A stretch of 64,000 bases of DNA, from contig NZ_CP102486.1 in assembly GCF_026261605.1 (NCBI RefSeq), forward strand, positions 2,356,001-2,420,000. The letters run 5' to 3'. Under the pieces are notes generated by a model, which saw only the letters and a list, made by a program, of their open reading frames with translations, was not told the DNA's origin and searched no databases. Source of the DNA: Dechloromonas sp. A34 (GTDB lineage: Bacteria > Pseudomonadota > Gammaproteobacteria > Burkholderiales > Rhodocyclaceae). Position numbers and translations under genes: made by a program. Shown piece by piece: positions 8,410-20,532 of this stretch (positions are counted from its first letter, which is position 1; the number at the start of each line of letters is the position of its first letter).

Positions 8410-9636
8410 TCAGTGGCTGGTGGTGAGGACGCAGCGGGCCGCTCGCAGTCCGCTGCGCACGGCGCCTTCCAGCGTCGCCGGGTATTCGCTCCAGGTGTAA
8501 TCGCCGGCCAGAAAGAGTCGCCGGCTGGTCGTCGCCGTGCCCGGTCGTTGCAGGCCGGGGTGGCAGGCAAAAGTGGCGCGTTTCTCGCGAATGACCTTGT
8601 GCCAGACTACGGCGCCGGGCAGCGCCAATTCCGCCTGCAGGGTGGCGGTCAGCGCTGCGTCATCCAACCTCTCCCAGGCGCCGTGGCCGCTCTGTATGCA
8701 GGCGAGCAGGCCGTTGCCGCGGTCGACCACCCATTGGCCGAATTTTCCGCCGAGATTGAGCAGCGGGAAGGGCAGCGCGGTGTCCGGCGCGTATTGCAGG
8801 TAGACCGTGGCGATCGGTTCGTAGGCGTCGGCGATGGCGGCGGCCGGCCACAGCCCGGCGGCGTGTTGCGGGGCGGTGGCGAGGATGGCGGCATCGTAGG
8901 GCTCGCCGTCGATGCCAATGCCGGCCTCCGACGGCACGATGCTTTTCACCCGGTGGCCGGTGCGTAGCTGGGCGCCATTGGCGGCCAACCAGCGGCCGGC
9001 CGGTTCGGGCAGCACGCGGCCGAGGTCGCCTTTGGGCAACAGTAGGTCGGTATCGGCCCGTCGCGAACTGCCCAGGCTGTCGCGCAGCACGTTGGCGAAT
9101 AGTTGCGCCGAAGCGCGTTCGGCCGGCGTGTTGAGGGCGGCCAGGCAAAGCGGCTCCCACAGATGGCGGCGCAGGCATCCGGTCTGCCCGGCGACATCCA
9201 GCCAGTGGGCGACCGTGGTGTCCCGGGGCAGTTGAAAGTGCTGTCGTTTGACGCTTTCCATCCAGCGGGCGGTCGCCAATTTTTCGCCGAGGCCGACGCC
9301 CTGTGCGGTCAGCAGACCCCAGGCAACATTGAGTGGGGCGGGCAGTTTCGGCAGGGCCAGCCGGAAACCGTTTCGGCCGCGCACCTGCAGTGGCCGGCGG
9401 TCGAGCAGATGGTCGGGGTCGGCGCCGACCCGGTCCATCAGGGCCAGGGTTTCGCGATAGGCGCCGAGCAGGATGTGCTGGCCGTTGTCCAGCGTCCGGC
9501 CATCGATGCCGACTGAACGGGCGCGGCCGCCGAGTACGCGGCCGGCTTCAAAGAGGGTGGTCTGCGCCCCGCCTGCCGTCAGTTCGACCGCGGCGGCGAT
9601 TCCCGCCCAGCCGCCGCCGATGACGGCAATCTTCAC
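8410..9636 (-). CDS. hpnE: Hydroxysqualene dehydroxylase
   Basis: 408 residues with an N-terminal FAD-binding motif KIAVIGGGWAGIAAAVEL and a C-terminal RRLFLAGDYTWSEYPATLEGAVRSG, typical of amine-oxidase/desaturase-like flavoproteins. HpnE reduces hydroxysqualene to squalene, the last step of the bacterial HpnCDE route. The start is a GTG at 9636 overlapping the hpnD stop (GTGA), so the genes are translationally coupled. The longer open frame upstream is only an overlap with hpnD in another frame. Confidence 0.92.
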   Translation of the reverse strand: MKIAVIGGGWAGIAAAVELTAGGAQTTLFEAGRVLGGRARSVGIDGRTLDNGQHILLGAYRETLALMDRVGADPDHLLDRRPLQVRGRNGFRLALPKLPAPLNVAWGLLTAQGVGLGEKLATARWMESVKRQHFQLPRDTTVAHWLDVAGQTGCLRRHLWEPLCLAALNTPAERASAQLFANVLRDSLGSSRRADTDLLLPKGDLGRVLPEPAGRWLAANGAQLRTGHRVKSIVPSEAGIGIDGEPYDAAILATAPQHAAGLWPAAAIADAYEPIATVYLQYAPDTALPFPLLNLGGKFGQWVVDRGNGLLACIQSGHGAWERLDDAALTATLQAELALPGAVVWHKVIREKRATFACHPGLQRPGTATTSRRLFLAGDYTWSEYPATLEGAVRSGLRAARCVLTTSH

Positions 9637-10466
9637 GCAAAGGCCCAGGTCTTGCAGGCGATCCAGATCTTGCGGACCGGGGTCAGTGCGATGCGCTGGT
9701 GCAGCACCTGGAAGTTCTCGCGCTTGATCTCGTCGAGCAGGGTACGGTAGATCGCCGCCATGATCAGGCCGGGGCGCTGGCTCTTGCGGTCGACGGCCGG
9801 CAACTGGGCGAAGGCCTGCTCGTAATACTTCTCGGCGCGCTCGGCCTGGAACTGCATTAGGGCCGTGAAATTGTCGGAGTACTTGGCATTCAGGATGTCG
9901 GCGGCCGGGACGTTGAACTGCTTCAACTCGTCCATCGGGATGTAGATGCGGCCGCGCCGGGCATCCTCGCCGATGTCGCGGATGATGTTGGTGAGCTGGA
10001 AGGCCATGCCGAGATCGTGGGCGTACTTCTGCGTCTGCCGGTCCTTGAAGCCGAAAATCTCGGCGGCGAGTAGGCCGACGACGCTGGCGACGCGGTAGCA
10101 GTAGAGCGACAGACCCTTGAAATCGAGATAGCGCGACTGCTGGAGATCCATTTCCATGCCGTCGATGATTTCCAGCAACTGTTCCTTGGGCAGGCTGAAC
10201 TGGCCGCCGACACCCTTCAGCGCCAGGCCGACGGGATGCGTCGGGTCGCCGCTGGCGACGCGCTCGACTTCCTGGCGCCACCAGGCGAGCTTGGTCGAGG
10301 CGATCGAAATGTCGTGGCATTCGTCGACCACGTCATCGACTTCGCGGCAGAAGGCGTAGAGCGCCATGATGGCGCGGCGGCGCTCGGCGGGCAGGAACAG
10401 GAAGCTGTAATAGAAGGAGGAGCCGCTGGCAGCGCACTTCTCCTGGCAGTAGAGGTCGGGATTCAT
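9633..10466 (-). CDS. hpnD: Presqualene diphosphate synthase
   Basis: 277 residues of the squalene/phytoene synthase fold. Aspartate-rich substrate-binding motifs are visible as CREVDDVVDECHD (about residues 40-52) and TNIIRDIGEDARRGRIY (about 160-176). HpnD condenses two farnesyl diphosphates to presqualene diphosphate. It starts four bases after the hpnC stop and overlaps hpnE at its 3' end, forming the compact unit hpnC-hpnD-hpnE. Confidence 0.93.
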   Translation of the reverse strand: MNPDLYCQEKCAASGSSFYYSFLFLPAERRRAIMALYAFCREVDDVVDECHDISIASTKLAWWRQEVERVASGDPTHPVGLALKGVGGQFSLPKEQLLEIIDGMEMDLQQSRYLDFKGLSLYCYRVASVVGLLAAEIFGFKDRQTQKYAHDLGMAFQLTNIIRDIGEDARRGRIYIPMDELKQFNVPAADILNAKYSDNFTALMQFQAERAEKYYEQAFAQLPAVDRKSQRPGLIMAAIYRTLLDEIKRENFQVLHQRIALTPVRKIWIACKTWAFA

Positions 10467-10470
10467 GGGG

Positions 10471-11280
10471 TCACATTGTAAGGGAACGGCCGGCCAGGAC
10501 CAGCCAGTCCCATTTGCCGAGCTTGGGACGATATTCGAACATGTTGCCGCGCACCCGGCGCAGGCGCTCGAGAATGCGCAGCCCGCCCTGGACGGTCAAA
10601 CGGATTTCCCAGCCGAGGCGGCCGGGCAGGGCGCGGACGAGCGGGGCGCCGCGCTGCATCAGGGCCTCGGTGCGATCGATCTCGAAATCCATCAGCGCCG
10701 CCCAGTTGGCCGACCAGCGCTGTTGCGCGATGTCGCGTTCGCCGACCTTGAAGTGCGGGAAATCGGTTTGCGGGATATAGACGCGATCCTTCCGCCAGTC
10801 GATGGCAACGTCCTGCCAGAAGTTGATCAGTTGCAGGGCGGTGCAGATGCAATCGGATTGCTCCAGATGTTCCGCTTCGGTTCGTCCGAACAGGTGCAGC
10901 ACCAGCCGGCCGACCGGATTGGCCGAGCGGCGGCAGTAATCGAGCAGTTCCGGGTAGTCGGCGTAGCGCTTCTTGACGACATCCTGGGCGAAGGCGTCGA
11001 GCAGATCGCGGAACAACTGGATCGGCAGGGCGTACTGGCCAACGATCTCGGCCAGCGCGACGAAAAGCGGTGTCTGCGGCGGAGTGCCGGCTTCGATGCG
11101 GTCCAGTTCCGCCTGATAGTCGGCTAGCGCGGCCAGGCGTTCTTCCGGCGCGGCGTCCCCTTCGTCGGCGATATCGTCAGCGCTGCGGGCAAAACGGTAG
11201 ATTACCTCGATCGGTCGGCGCAGTATGGCCGGCACGAGCAGGGAGGCTACCGGAAAATTTTCGTAATGTTCGACGGGCAT
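10471..11280 (-). CDS. hpnC: Hydroxysqualene synthase
   Basis: 269 residues of the squalene/phytoene synthase family. The motifs RFARSADDIADEGD and LINFWQDVAIDWRKDRVYIP correspond to the two Asp-rich regions. HpnC converts presqualene diphosphate to hydroxysqualene, the middle step between hpnD and hpnE. The start MPVEHYENFPVASLL is typical of the family. First gene of the squalene unit. Squalene-hopene cyclase and other hopanoid genes are not in the window, so whether the product becomes hopanoids cannot be told here. Confidence 0.92.
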   Translation of the reverse strand: MPVEHYENFPVASLLVPAILRRPIEVIYRFARSADDIADEGDAAPEERLAALADYQAELDRIEAGTPPQTPLFVALAEIVGQYALPIQLFRDLLDAFAQDVVKKRYADYPELLDYCRRSANPVGRLVLHLFGRTEAEHLEQSDCICTALQLINFWQDVAIDWRKDRVYIPQTDFPHFKVGERDIAQQRWSANWAALMDFEIDRTEALMQRGAPLVRALPGRLGWEIRLTVQGGLRILERLRRVRGNMFEYRPKLGKWDWLVLAGRSLTM

Positions 11281-11333
11281 GGGGCGGCAAGTATAGGGTG
11301 GAAGGCCGGAGAGTGGTAGAATGCGCGCCGCCT

Positions 11334-11418
11334 GCCCAGGTGGCGAAATTGGTAGACGCACCAGATTTAGGTTCTGGCGCCGAAAGGTGTGGGGGTTCGA
11401 GTCCCTTCCTGGGCACCA
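11334..11418 (+). tRNA. tRNA-Leu (TAG)
   Basis: An 85-base cloverleaf. The acceptor GCCCAGG pairs with CCTGGGC, the discriminator is A and CCA is encoded. The anticodon stem CCAGA/TCTGG encloses TTTAGGT, giving anticodon TAG. A long variable arm is present, as expected for leucine. A TAGAAT -10 element lies at 11317-11322. Confidence 0.97.
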
Positions 11419-11430
11419 TCAAGTACAGAC

Positions 11431-11459
11431 AAGGCTTTCAGCGATGGAAGCCTTTTTTG
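11431..11459 (+). terminator. Intrinsic terminator after tRNA-Leu
   Basis: AAGGCTT pairs with AAGCCTT around a ten-base loop and is followed by a T run, 12 bases after the tRNA 3' end. Confidence 0.8.
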
Positions 11460-11621
11460 TTTTTAGCCCCGGATATTCATTGTGGAATTCCGACCGCCAT
11501 CACGTCCCCGGTGGCTAATTCCATAACGCCAGATTCGACCTGGCTGTGGAATATTTAATTATTCATATTGCAAGTTATCCATGCTGCGTTTATGTTTGGG
11601 ACATAACCAGCGGGAGTGAAT

Positions 11622-11858
11622 ATGGGAATCGAGCGCAGAATACGGGTAGAACGGCGGCAATTCGATTTTGGTCCGCCCTGTAATTGTCTCGAACGGCGCA
11701 AACGTACCGAACGGCGTTTGCCGATCGCCGAGGAAACAGAGGTTTCGGCCGCTGACTTTGCGGCGTATTTCGGAACAGCCGCCAAGGTATCGACCGCCAA
11801 CGACTATCTGCTTGACCAGGCCGCAGAAGTCCTGGATCGGGTCCGCGACCGCGATTAG
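11622..11858 (+). CDS. Small uncharacterised protein with ERR repeats
   Basis: 78 residues. The N-terminal half is arginine-rich with a recurring GIERRIRVERR, LERRKRTERR pattern and two cysteines (CNC). The C-terminal half (about 40-78) is acidic and probably helical. I do not recognise a family. The ATG at 11622 is preferred over the GTG at 11616 because GGGAG lies just upstream. It is followed eight bases later by a DUF805 gene behind a strong ribosome-binding site, so the two look like one transcript. Confidence 0.6.
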   Translation: MGIERRIRVERRQFDFGPPCNCLERRKRTERRLPIAEETEVSAADFAAYFGTAAKVSTANDYLLDQAAEVLDRVRDRD

Positions 11859-11866
11859 GGGGAGTG

Positions 11867-12181
11867 ATGACATTCGGCGAATCTATCCAGACCTGCTTTA
11901 CCAAGTATGCCGACTTCTCGGGGCGTGCGTCCCGTTCCGAATACTGGTGGTGGGTCCTGTTCGTGTTTCTGGCGACGATGGTGACCGGCGTCATCAGCGA
12001 CAAGTTATCCGCACTATTTTCCTTGGCAGTATTGCTGCCTGGACTGGCTGTGGGCGCCCGGCGACTTCATGATATCGACAAGAGCGGCTGGTTACAGTTG
12101 CTCTATTTCATCCCGCTGTTGGGCTGGGCGATTCTGGTTTATTGGGCGGTGCAGGAGTGCAAGGAGCCCAACCGGTTCTGA
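11867..12181 (+). CDS. DUF805 family inner-membrane protein
   Basis: 104 residues with the DUF805 pattern: FSGRASRSEYWWWVLF at the start of the first membrane helix, VGARRLHDIDKSGW in the middle and a last helix ending in WAVQECKEPNRF. About three membrane segments are predicted. Function unknown; members are common small inner-membrane proteins. The start follows GGGGGAG closely. It converges on the DHH phosphoesterase gene with a 19-base gap. Confidence 0.88.
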   Translation: MTFGESIQTCFTKYADFSGRASRSEYWWWVLFVFLATMVTGVISDKLSALFSLAVLLPGLAVGARRLHDIDKSGWLQLLYFIPLLGWAILVYWAVQECKEPNRF

Positions 12182-12200
12182 ATGGCCTGGCGTTCGGTGA

Positions 12201-13196
12201 TTAGTCGGGTTGCTGGCCGAGCACTTCAGCAATGAATTGCTTGATCGGCATCCGGAAACCGGCAGCATTGCGGTGTCCGCCGCCACCATAGCGAACGGCA
12301 ATGCTGGCGACGTCAAAGTCCCCCTTCGAGCGCAACGAGGCTTTGACCTCGCCGTTGGCAGCCATCTGCCAGACCAAGGCAAAGGAGCCGCTTTGTTCAG
12401 CGAGTAGGTTGCCGAGTTCCGAGGCGAAAAGGACGTTGGCATTGATCGCCACCCCTTTGACGGCCAGCCAAGCCAGGTCGTCATTGACGATGGTCGATTG
12501 ACCGTGACGCAAGGCTTGCAGGGCATCGACCGGCTCGCCCCGCAATACGGCAGGCGTCTGCAGTTGGCTGTTGGCCAGGCGGTCGACCTCCTTACGGAAG
12601 AAAGCCTCGATGGTTTCCCCCTGCTCAAGCATTTCGCGGTAGCGTGATGTGCATAATGTCGGCGCCTGCGCAACGAGTTCGTTCCAGATCAGAAAATCGA
12701 AAGGCAGCAGGCGCAATGCGCGACAGAAGGCACGCGTGCCGGGCAAGGCAAAGCGCCACAGATCCTGGTCCTCGATGTGTCGGAGGGTTAGCGGAACGGG
12801 TTGTTCCGGCTGAAAATGTTCCCAGGCAAGGCGGGCGCCGGATTTTTCCAGGTCAAAGATGACGGTCAGTGGCAGCCTGGGGTGGGTATGCATTGCCAAG
12901 CCGTCGCCGCGGTTCGCCAATTTGCCTTTCCAGGCTTGCTGAGCAGAGGCGTGGTGATCTAGCTGGGTAACCGACTTCGCGCTCGACGCAATGACTTCCA
13001 GAGTTTCAGGGGCGAAGGAGAAGTCGAGGATAAAGACATCATGGTTAGCAATTTCCGCGACTTCCCACGCTTCGCCGTGATGCAAAGGACGATAGCTGGC
13101 ATTGTCGCCGAAGCGACGCCACGCGGCATAGGCGGAACCGAAGCCGTCGAGGCAGTCAGCGTGGTAGAGAACACTGATAGACGAACTTGCGGTCAA
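12201..13196 (-). CDS. DHH family phosphoesterase
   Basis: 331 residues. Motifs of the DHH fold are YHADCLDGFGSAYAAW (motif I), FILDFSF (II) and TQLDHHASA (III, the DHH box). A DHHA1-like C-terminus has GGGGHRNAAGFRM. Such enzymes cleave short oligonucleotides, cyclic dinucleotide products or related phosphodiesters with Mn2+. The exact substrate cannot be told, though NrnB-like oligoribonuclease activity is plausible. The start is a TTG at 13196, nine bases after slyX, as no ATG fits before motif I. Confidence 0.85.
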   Translation of the reverse strand: MTASSSISVLYHADCLDGFGSAYAAWRRFGDNASYRPLHHGEAWEVAEIANHDVFILDFSFAPETLEVIASSAKSVTQLDHHASAQQAWKGKLANRGDGLAMHTHPRLPLTVIFDLEKSGARLAWEHFQPEQPVPLTLRHIEDQDLWRFALPGTRAFCRALRLLPFDFLIWNELVAQAPTLCTSRYREMLEQGETIEAFFRKEVDRLANSQLQTPAVLRGEPVDALQALRHGQSTIVNDDLAWLAVKGVAINANVLFASELGNLLAEQSGSFALVWQMAANGEVKASLRSKGDFDVASIAVRYGGGGHRNAAGFRMPIKQFIAEVLGQQPD

Positions 13197-13205
13197 GAGG
13201 GGCTC

Positions 13206-13406
13206 TCAGTAATGCGGCGGAATCTCGTCGCGCAAGTCCCGCTGTTCGAGCGGCTCGGCACTCCGTACCTGTTCGCGCAAGATATGGAACTCGGCGATCA
13301 GCCGGTCGATCTGCAACTGCTGACGATAGATTGTGCGATTCAGTTCATCCACTAAATCTTCGGTATAGCTGATCTTGATTTCAAGATCGGTCAGGCGTGA
13401 ATCCAC
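13206..13406 (-). CDS. slyX: SlyX family protein
   Basis: A 66-residue coiled-coil protein beginning VDSRLTDLEIKISYTEDLVDEL and ending in the family signature RDEIPPHY. Function unknown. The GTG start at 13406 is chosen because AGGAAG lies eight bases upstream; an ATG at 13430 has no ribosome-binding site. It sits between a 48-residue membrane protein gene, whose stop lies ten bases upstream, and the DHH phosphoesterase gene. Confidence 0.9.
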   Translation of the reverse strand: MDSRLTDLEIKISYTEDLVDELNRTIYRQQLQIDRLIAEFHILREQVRSAEPLEQRDLRDEIPPHY

Positions 13407-13416
13407 GGTGTTCTTC

Positions 13417-13563
13417 CTATCGTTGATCATTGCGCCAGTCGCGAAGGGTTTCCTTGGCTGGCGGTAGCGGGGTATTCGAAGGGTGGTCCCGGCGCAGTAG
13501 CGGAAGCGCTGCGCCAAGTACAAAAATTACGATGATCCCCAATACTATCCAGCCGTCGTTCAT
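13417..13563 (-). CDS. 48-residue single-span membrane protein, hypothetical
   Basis: A short open frame starting MNDGWIVLGIIVIFVLGAA, followed by RRDHPSNTPLPPAKETLRDW and a basic end. One N-terminal membrane helix (residues 5-23) is followed by a short polar tail. The start codon is preceded by a strong GAGGAGAG ribosome-binding site, and the stop overlaps the slyX ribosome-binding site, arguing that it is a real coupled gene. I know no function. Its size makes it easy to miss in automated calls. Confidence 0.75.
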   Translation of the reverse strand: MNDGWIVLGIIVIFVLGAALPLLRRDHPSNTPLPPAKETLRDWRNDQR

Positions 13564-13665
13564 GCTGCTCTCCTCTTTACAGAGCCGAATCTTACTTGCT
13601 CGGGCGAGTGATGTCCCGTTGCGTGCTGAAGGCCTGTCTTTGTCTGCCTTTTCAGTGAAAGGGTG

Positions 13666-13693
13666 TTGACAAGCATTTTTGCATCCTTATAAT
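13666..13693 (+). promoter_or_regulatory. Sigma-70 promoter of tRNA-Val
   Basis: A perfect -35 TTGACA (13666-13671) and perfect -10 TATAAT (13688-13693) with a 16-base spacer, 12 bases before the tRNA. It is the strongest consensus promoter in the window and may also feed thrS through the leader hairpin. Confidence 0.9.
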
Positions 13694-13705
13694 GCGCGCT
13701 TCTTC

Positions 13706-13782
13706 AGGCGGTTAGCTCAGTTGGTTAGAGCGCCACGTTGACATCGTGGAGGTCGTTGGTTCGATTCCAATACCGCCTACCA
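13706..13782 (+). tRNA. tRNA-Val (GAC)
   Basis: A 77-base cloverleaf. The acceptor AGGCGGT pairs with ACCGCCT, which begins with an A-T pair. CCA is encoded. The anticodon stem CCACG/CGTGG encloses TTGACAT, giving anticodon GAC. Confidence 0.97.
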
Positions 13783-13865
13783 AATACCTGACGGAGCTGA
13801 TTTGAACTCTTTCCGAACTTGCTTTGCAGTTCAGAGACACTAACCGAGTCAGCTTTCGTTCGACC

Positions 13866-13898
13866 AAAAAAGTGCGGCTCACCCCGCACTTTTTTTTT
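13866..13898 (+). terminator. Terminator/attenuator hairpin in front of thrS
   Basis: A 12-bp perfect stem, AAAAAAGTGCGG pairing with CCGCACTTTTTT around CTCACC, followed by a continuous T run to 13898. It ends 15 bases before the thrS start, so it either ends the tRNA-Val transcript or acts as an attenuator that thrS transcripts must read through. Confidence 0.85.
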
Positions 13899-13913
13899 GC
13901 CCAGAGATCCGCC

Positions 13914-15830
13914 ATGCCTGATATCAAACTGCCAGATGGTTCCGTCCGCTCCTTTGAACAGCCGGTGACGATCGCCGAGGTTGCTGCCAGTATCGGCGCC
14001 GGTCTGGCTCGCGCGGCGCTGGCCGGCAAGGTCAATGGCGTGCTGGTCGATACCTCTTTTTTGATTGAGGAAAACGTCGATCTGGCCATTGTCACCGACC
14101 GCGATGCGGAAGGTCTGGAAGTCATTCGCCACTCGACAGCTCACCTGTTGGCCTACGCGGTCAAGGAATTGTTCCCCGAGGCTCAGGTAACCATTGGTCC
14201 GGTTATTGAAAACGGCTTTTATTACGACTTTGCCTACAAGCGTCCGTTTACCCCGGAAGATCTGATCGCCATCGAAAAACGCATGGCTGAACTGGCCAAG
14301 AAGGATATTCCGGTCAGCCGCGAAGTCTGGGCGCGCGACGATGCGGTCAAGTTCTTCCTTGATCTTGGCGAGAAATACAAGGCCGAGCTGATTGGCGCTA
14401 TTCCGGCCGATCAGCAGGTGTCGCTGTATCGCGAAGGCGATTTCATCGATCTTTGCCGCGGCCCGCACGTGCCGACCACGGCCAAGCTCAAGGTCTTCAA
14501 GCTGATGAAGGTGGCCGGTGCCTACTGGCGCGGCGACCATCGCAACGAACAACTGCAGCGCATCTACGGCACCGCCTGGGCCAAGAAGGAAGATCTCGAC
14601 GCCTATCTGCACATGCTGGAGGAGGCGGAAAAACGCGACCACCGGCGTCTGGGCAAGCAGTTCGACCTGTTTCACATGCAGGACGAGGCGCCGGGACTGG
14701 TTTTCTGGCATCCCAAAGGTTGGGCGATCTGGCAGGAGATTGAGCAGTACATGCGCGCGGTTTATCGCAACAACGGTTACCAGGAAGTGCGTTGCCCGCA
14801 GATTCTCGACAAGACGCTGTGGGAAAAATCTGGTCACTGGGAGCACTACAAGGAGAACATGTTCACGACCTCGTCGGAGAATCGCGATTACGCGGTCAAG
14901 CCGATGAATTGTCCGGGGCATATCCAGGTTTTCAATGCCGATCTGCGCTCTTACCGCGAACTGCCGCTGCGTTACGGCGAGTTTGGCTCTTGTCACCGCA
15001 ACGAGCCGACTGGCGCACTACACGGCCTGATGCGCGTACGCGGTTTTGTGCAGGACGATGGGCACATTTTCTGTACCGAGGATCAGATCGAATCCGAAGT
15101 GGCGGCCTTCAATGCGCTGGTCAAGAAGGTCTATGCCGACTTCGGCTTCAACGATGTGGCGGTCAAGCTGGCCTTGCGCCCGGATAGTCGTGTCGGTTCT
15201 GACGAAGTCTGGGACAAGGCCGAGGATGCGCTGCGCCAGGGCTTGCGCGCGTCCGGGCTGGAATGGACCGAATTGCCGGGCGAGGGGGCGTTCTACGGCC
15301 CGAAGATCGAATTCCACATCAAGGATGCGATTGGTCGTTCCTGGCAGTGTGGCACGATGCAGGTGGACTTCTCGATGCCGGGCCGTCTGGGCGCCGAGTA
15401 CGTCGATGGCAATGACGAGCGCAAAGTTCCCGTGATGTTGCACCGCGCCATTCTTGGCTCGCTGGAGCGCTTCATCGGAATCCTGATCGAAAATTTCGCC
15501 GGAGCACTGCCGCTCTGGCTTGCGCCGACTCAGGCCGTCGTGCTGAATATCTCCGAAAAGCAGGCGGATTACGCCGCCGAAGTGGCACAAAAGCTACATC
15601 AGGCGGGCTTTCGCGCCGAGTCGGATTTGCGCAACGAGAAAATTACCTATAAAATTCGGGAACATAGCTTGAACCGGCTGCCTTATCAGCTCGTTGTGGG
15701 CGATAAAGAGAAGGCGGACGGACTGGTGGCCGTGCGTACTCGCGGTGGTCAGGATCTCGGACAGATGTCCGTAGATACCCTGATCAAGCAGCTTCAGAAT
15801 GAAGTTGCGGCGCGTAGTGGCACGGCTTAA
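13914..15830 (+). CDS. thrS: Threonyl-tRNA synthetase
   Basis: 638 residues (E. coli 642). Order: TGS domain (about 1-60), editing domain with [16 protein letters not shown] (about 70-240), class II catalytic core with [36 protein letters not shown] and [10 protein letters not shown], then an anticodon-binding domain from about 530. Zinc ligands are expected in the MNCPGH region and downstream histidines. The start [10 protein letters not shown] is preferred over longer frames, since the extra N-terminus would run through the upstream hairpin. It heads the infC-rpmI-rplT-pheST-ihfA order. Confidence 0.97.
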   Translation: MPDIKLPDGSVRSFEQPVTIAEVAASIGAGLARAALAGKVNGVLVDTSFLIEENVDLAIVTDRDAEGLEVIRHSTAHLLAYAVKELFPEAQVTIGPVIENGFYYDFAYKRPFTPEDLIAIEKRMAELAKKDIPVSREVWARDDAVKFFLDLGEKYKAELIGAIPADQQVSLYREGDFIDLCRGPHVPTTAKLKVFKLMKVAGAYWRGDHRNEQLQRIYGTAWAKKEDLDAYLHMLEEAEKRDHRRLGKQFDLFHMQDEAPGLVFWHPKGWAIWQEIEQYMRAVYRNNGYQEVRCPQILDKTLWEKSGHWEHYKENMFTTSSENRDYAVKPMNCPGHIQVFNADLRSYRELPLRYGEFGSCHRNEPTGALHGLMRVRGFVQDDGHIFCTEDQIESEVAAFNALVKKVYADFGFNDVAVKLALRPDSRVGSDEVWDKAEDALRQGLRASGLEWTELPGEGAFYGPKIEFHIKDAIGRSWQCGTMQVDFSMPGRLGAEYVDGNDERKVPVMLHRAILGSLERFIGILIENFAGALPLWLAPTQAVVLNISEKQADYAAEVAQKLHQAGFRAESDLRNEKITYKIREHSLNRLPYQLVVGDKEKADGLVAVRTRGGQDLGQMSVDTLIKQLQNEVAARSGTA

Positions 15831-15856
15831 TTATTGTTGTTTTCGGGGGTTTTACC

Positions 15857-16384
15857 ATAGCTCAGAACAAGGCGCATCGCCTCAACGAAGAAATCACGGT
15901 TCCGGAGATTCGTCTCCAGGGTGCTGAAGGCGAACAACTCGGTATTGTCAGCATTCGTGCCGCGTTGCAAATGGCAGAAGAAGCAGGAGTCGATCTGGTT
16001 GAGATCGCTCCAATGGCGAAGCCGCCAGTCTGCCGCATCATGGATTACGGCAAGTTCAAGTACCAGGAACAAAAGCGCGCCCATGAAGCCAAGTTGAAGC
16101 AGAAGCAGGTGCAGGTCAAGGAAATCAAACTGCGCCCCGGTACTGACGAAAACGATTACCAGATCAAGCTCAGGAACATGACGCGTTTCCTGGAAGAAGA
16201 AGACAAGGTCAAAGTGACCCTGCGCTTCCGGGGCCGCGAAATGGCGCACCAGGAATTCGGTATGCGTCAACTGGAACGGATCAAGGCCGACCTCGAAGCC
16301 GTCGGGCAGGTCGAGCAGATGCCGAAAATGGAAGGTCGTCAGATGATCATGATCATCGGGCCGGCCAAGAAGAAGCAACCGTAA
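15857..16384 (+). CDS. infC: Translation initiation factor IF-3, AUA start codon
   Basis: 175 residues. IF-3 keeps 30S subunits free and checks initiator tRNA and start codons. The protein begins at ATA-GCT-CAG-AAC-AAG (then [14 protein letters not shown]), eight bases after a GGGGG. No ATG, GTG or TTG lies in frame between the thrS stop and the conserved N-terminus; the first in-frame ATG (15971) would remove the N-domain strand. Rare start codons on infC (AUU in E. coli) let IF-3 repress its own translation. The C-domain includes [18 protein letters not shown]. Confidence 0.93.
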   Translation: MAQNKAHRLNEEITVPEIRLQGAEGEQLGIVSIRAALQMAEEAGVDLVEIAPMAKPPVCRIMDYGKFKYQEQKRAHEAKLKQKQVQVKEIKLRPGTDENDYQIKLRNMTRFLEEEDKVKVTLRFRGREMAHQEFGMRQLERIKADLEAVGQVEQMPKMEGRQMIMIIGPAKKKQP

Positions 16385-16467
16385 TACAGAGTTTTTATAA
16401 GTGCTTTCGGGTATGGAAGCGTTCCCGTCGGGGACCACCTGATGGCATGTCATTAAGGAGCATATAA

Positions 16468-16665
16468 ATGCCCAAAATGAAGACCAAGAGCGGCGCCAAA
16501 AAGCGTTTCTCGGTTCGCGCCGGTGGCAGCATCAAGCGCGGTCAAGCCTTCAAGCGTCACATTCTGACCAAGAAGACCACCAAGGTGAAACGCCATCTGC
16601 GCGGTTCCGTCGAAGTCAACGCGCGCGATACGGCTTCTGTCCGCGCCATGCTGCCCTACGCATAA
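16468..16665 (+). CDS. rpmI: 50S ribosomal protein L35
   Basis: 65 residues, [20 protein letters not shown], very basic, standard length for L35. AAGGAG lies upstream of the ATG. It sits between infC and rplT as in most proteobacteria, where L20 represses both ribosomal genes by binding the leader. The 83-base infC-rpmI gap could hold such a structure, but none is clear to me. Confidence 0.97.
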   Translation: MPKMKTKSGAKKRFSVRAGGSIKRGQAFKRHILTKKTTKVKRHLRGSVEVNARDTASVRAMLPYA

Positions 16666-16676
16666 GGAGATAGCAG

Positions 16677-17036
16677 ATGCCTAGAGTCAAACGTGGTGTA
16701 ACGGCGCGCGCGCGTCACAAGAAGATTCTCGTTCAGGCCAAGGGTTACCGCGGTCGTCGCAAGAACGTATATCGCATCGCCAAACAGGCGGTGATGAAGG
16801 CCGGTCAATACCAGTACCGCGACCGTCGTCAGCGCAAACGTCAGTTCCGTTCGCTGTGGATTGCCCGTATTAATGCAGCAGCTCGCGAGCTGGGCATGAA
16901 GTACAGCACCCTGATGAATGGCCTGAAGAAGGCCAATATCGAAGTCGACCGCAAGGTTCTGGCCGATCTGGCCGTCTTCGATCAGCCGGCTTTTGCTGCT
17001 CTCGCCAATCAAGCGAAAGCACAGCTCGGCGCCTGA
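16677..17036 (+). CDS. rplT: 50S ribosomal protein L20
   Basis: 119 residues beginning [20 protein letters not shown], the normal L20 length. L20 is an early assembly protein of the large subunit that binds 23S rRNA; in E. coli it also represses the rpmI-rplT mRNA. It starts 11 bases after rpmI behind AAGGAG and is followed by an attenuator-like hairpin before pheS. Confidence 0.97.
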   Translation: MPRVKRGVTARARHKKILVQAKGYRGRRKNVYRIAKQAVMKAGQYQYRDRRQRKRQFRSLWIARINAAARELGMKYSTLMNGLKKANIEVDRKVLADLAVFDQPAFAALANQAKAQLGA

Positions 17037-17047
17037 GCTTAGGCTAG

Positions 17048-20522
<3,475 letters not shown>

Positions 20523-20532
20523 TGGAATAATA

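Noticed and set aside
8410..10320. A single 636-residue HpnD-HpnE fusion protein
   Set aside because: The upstream part of that frame is a shadow of hpnD. The hpnE start is a GTG overlapping the hpnD stop.
13799..13843. Possible leader peptide (TTG start, 13 residues) before thrS
   Set aside because: Only one threonine codon and a TTG start; not enough to support classical attenuation by a leader peptide.
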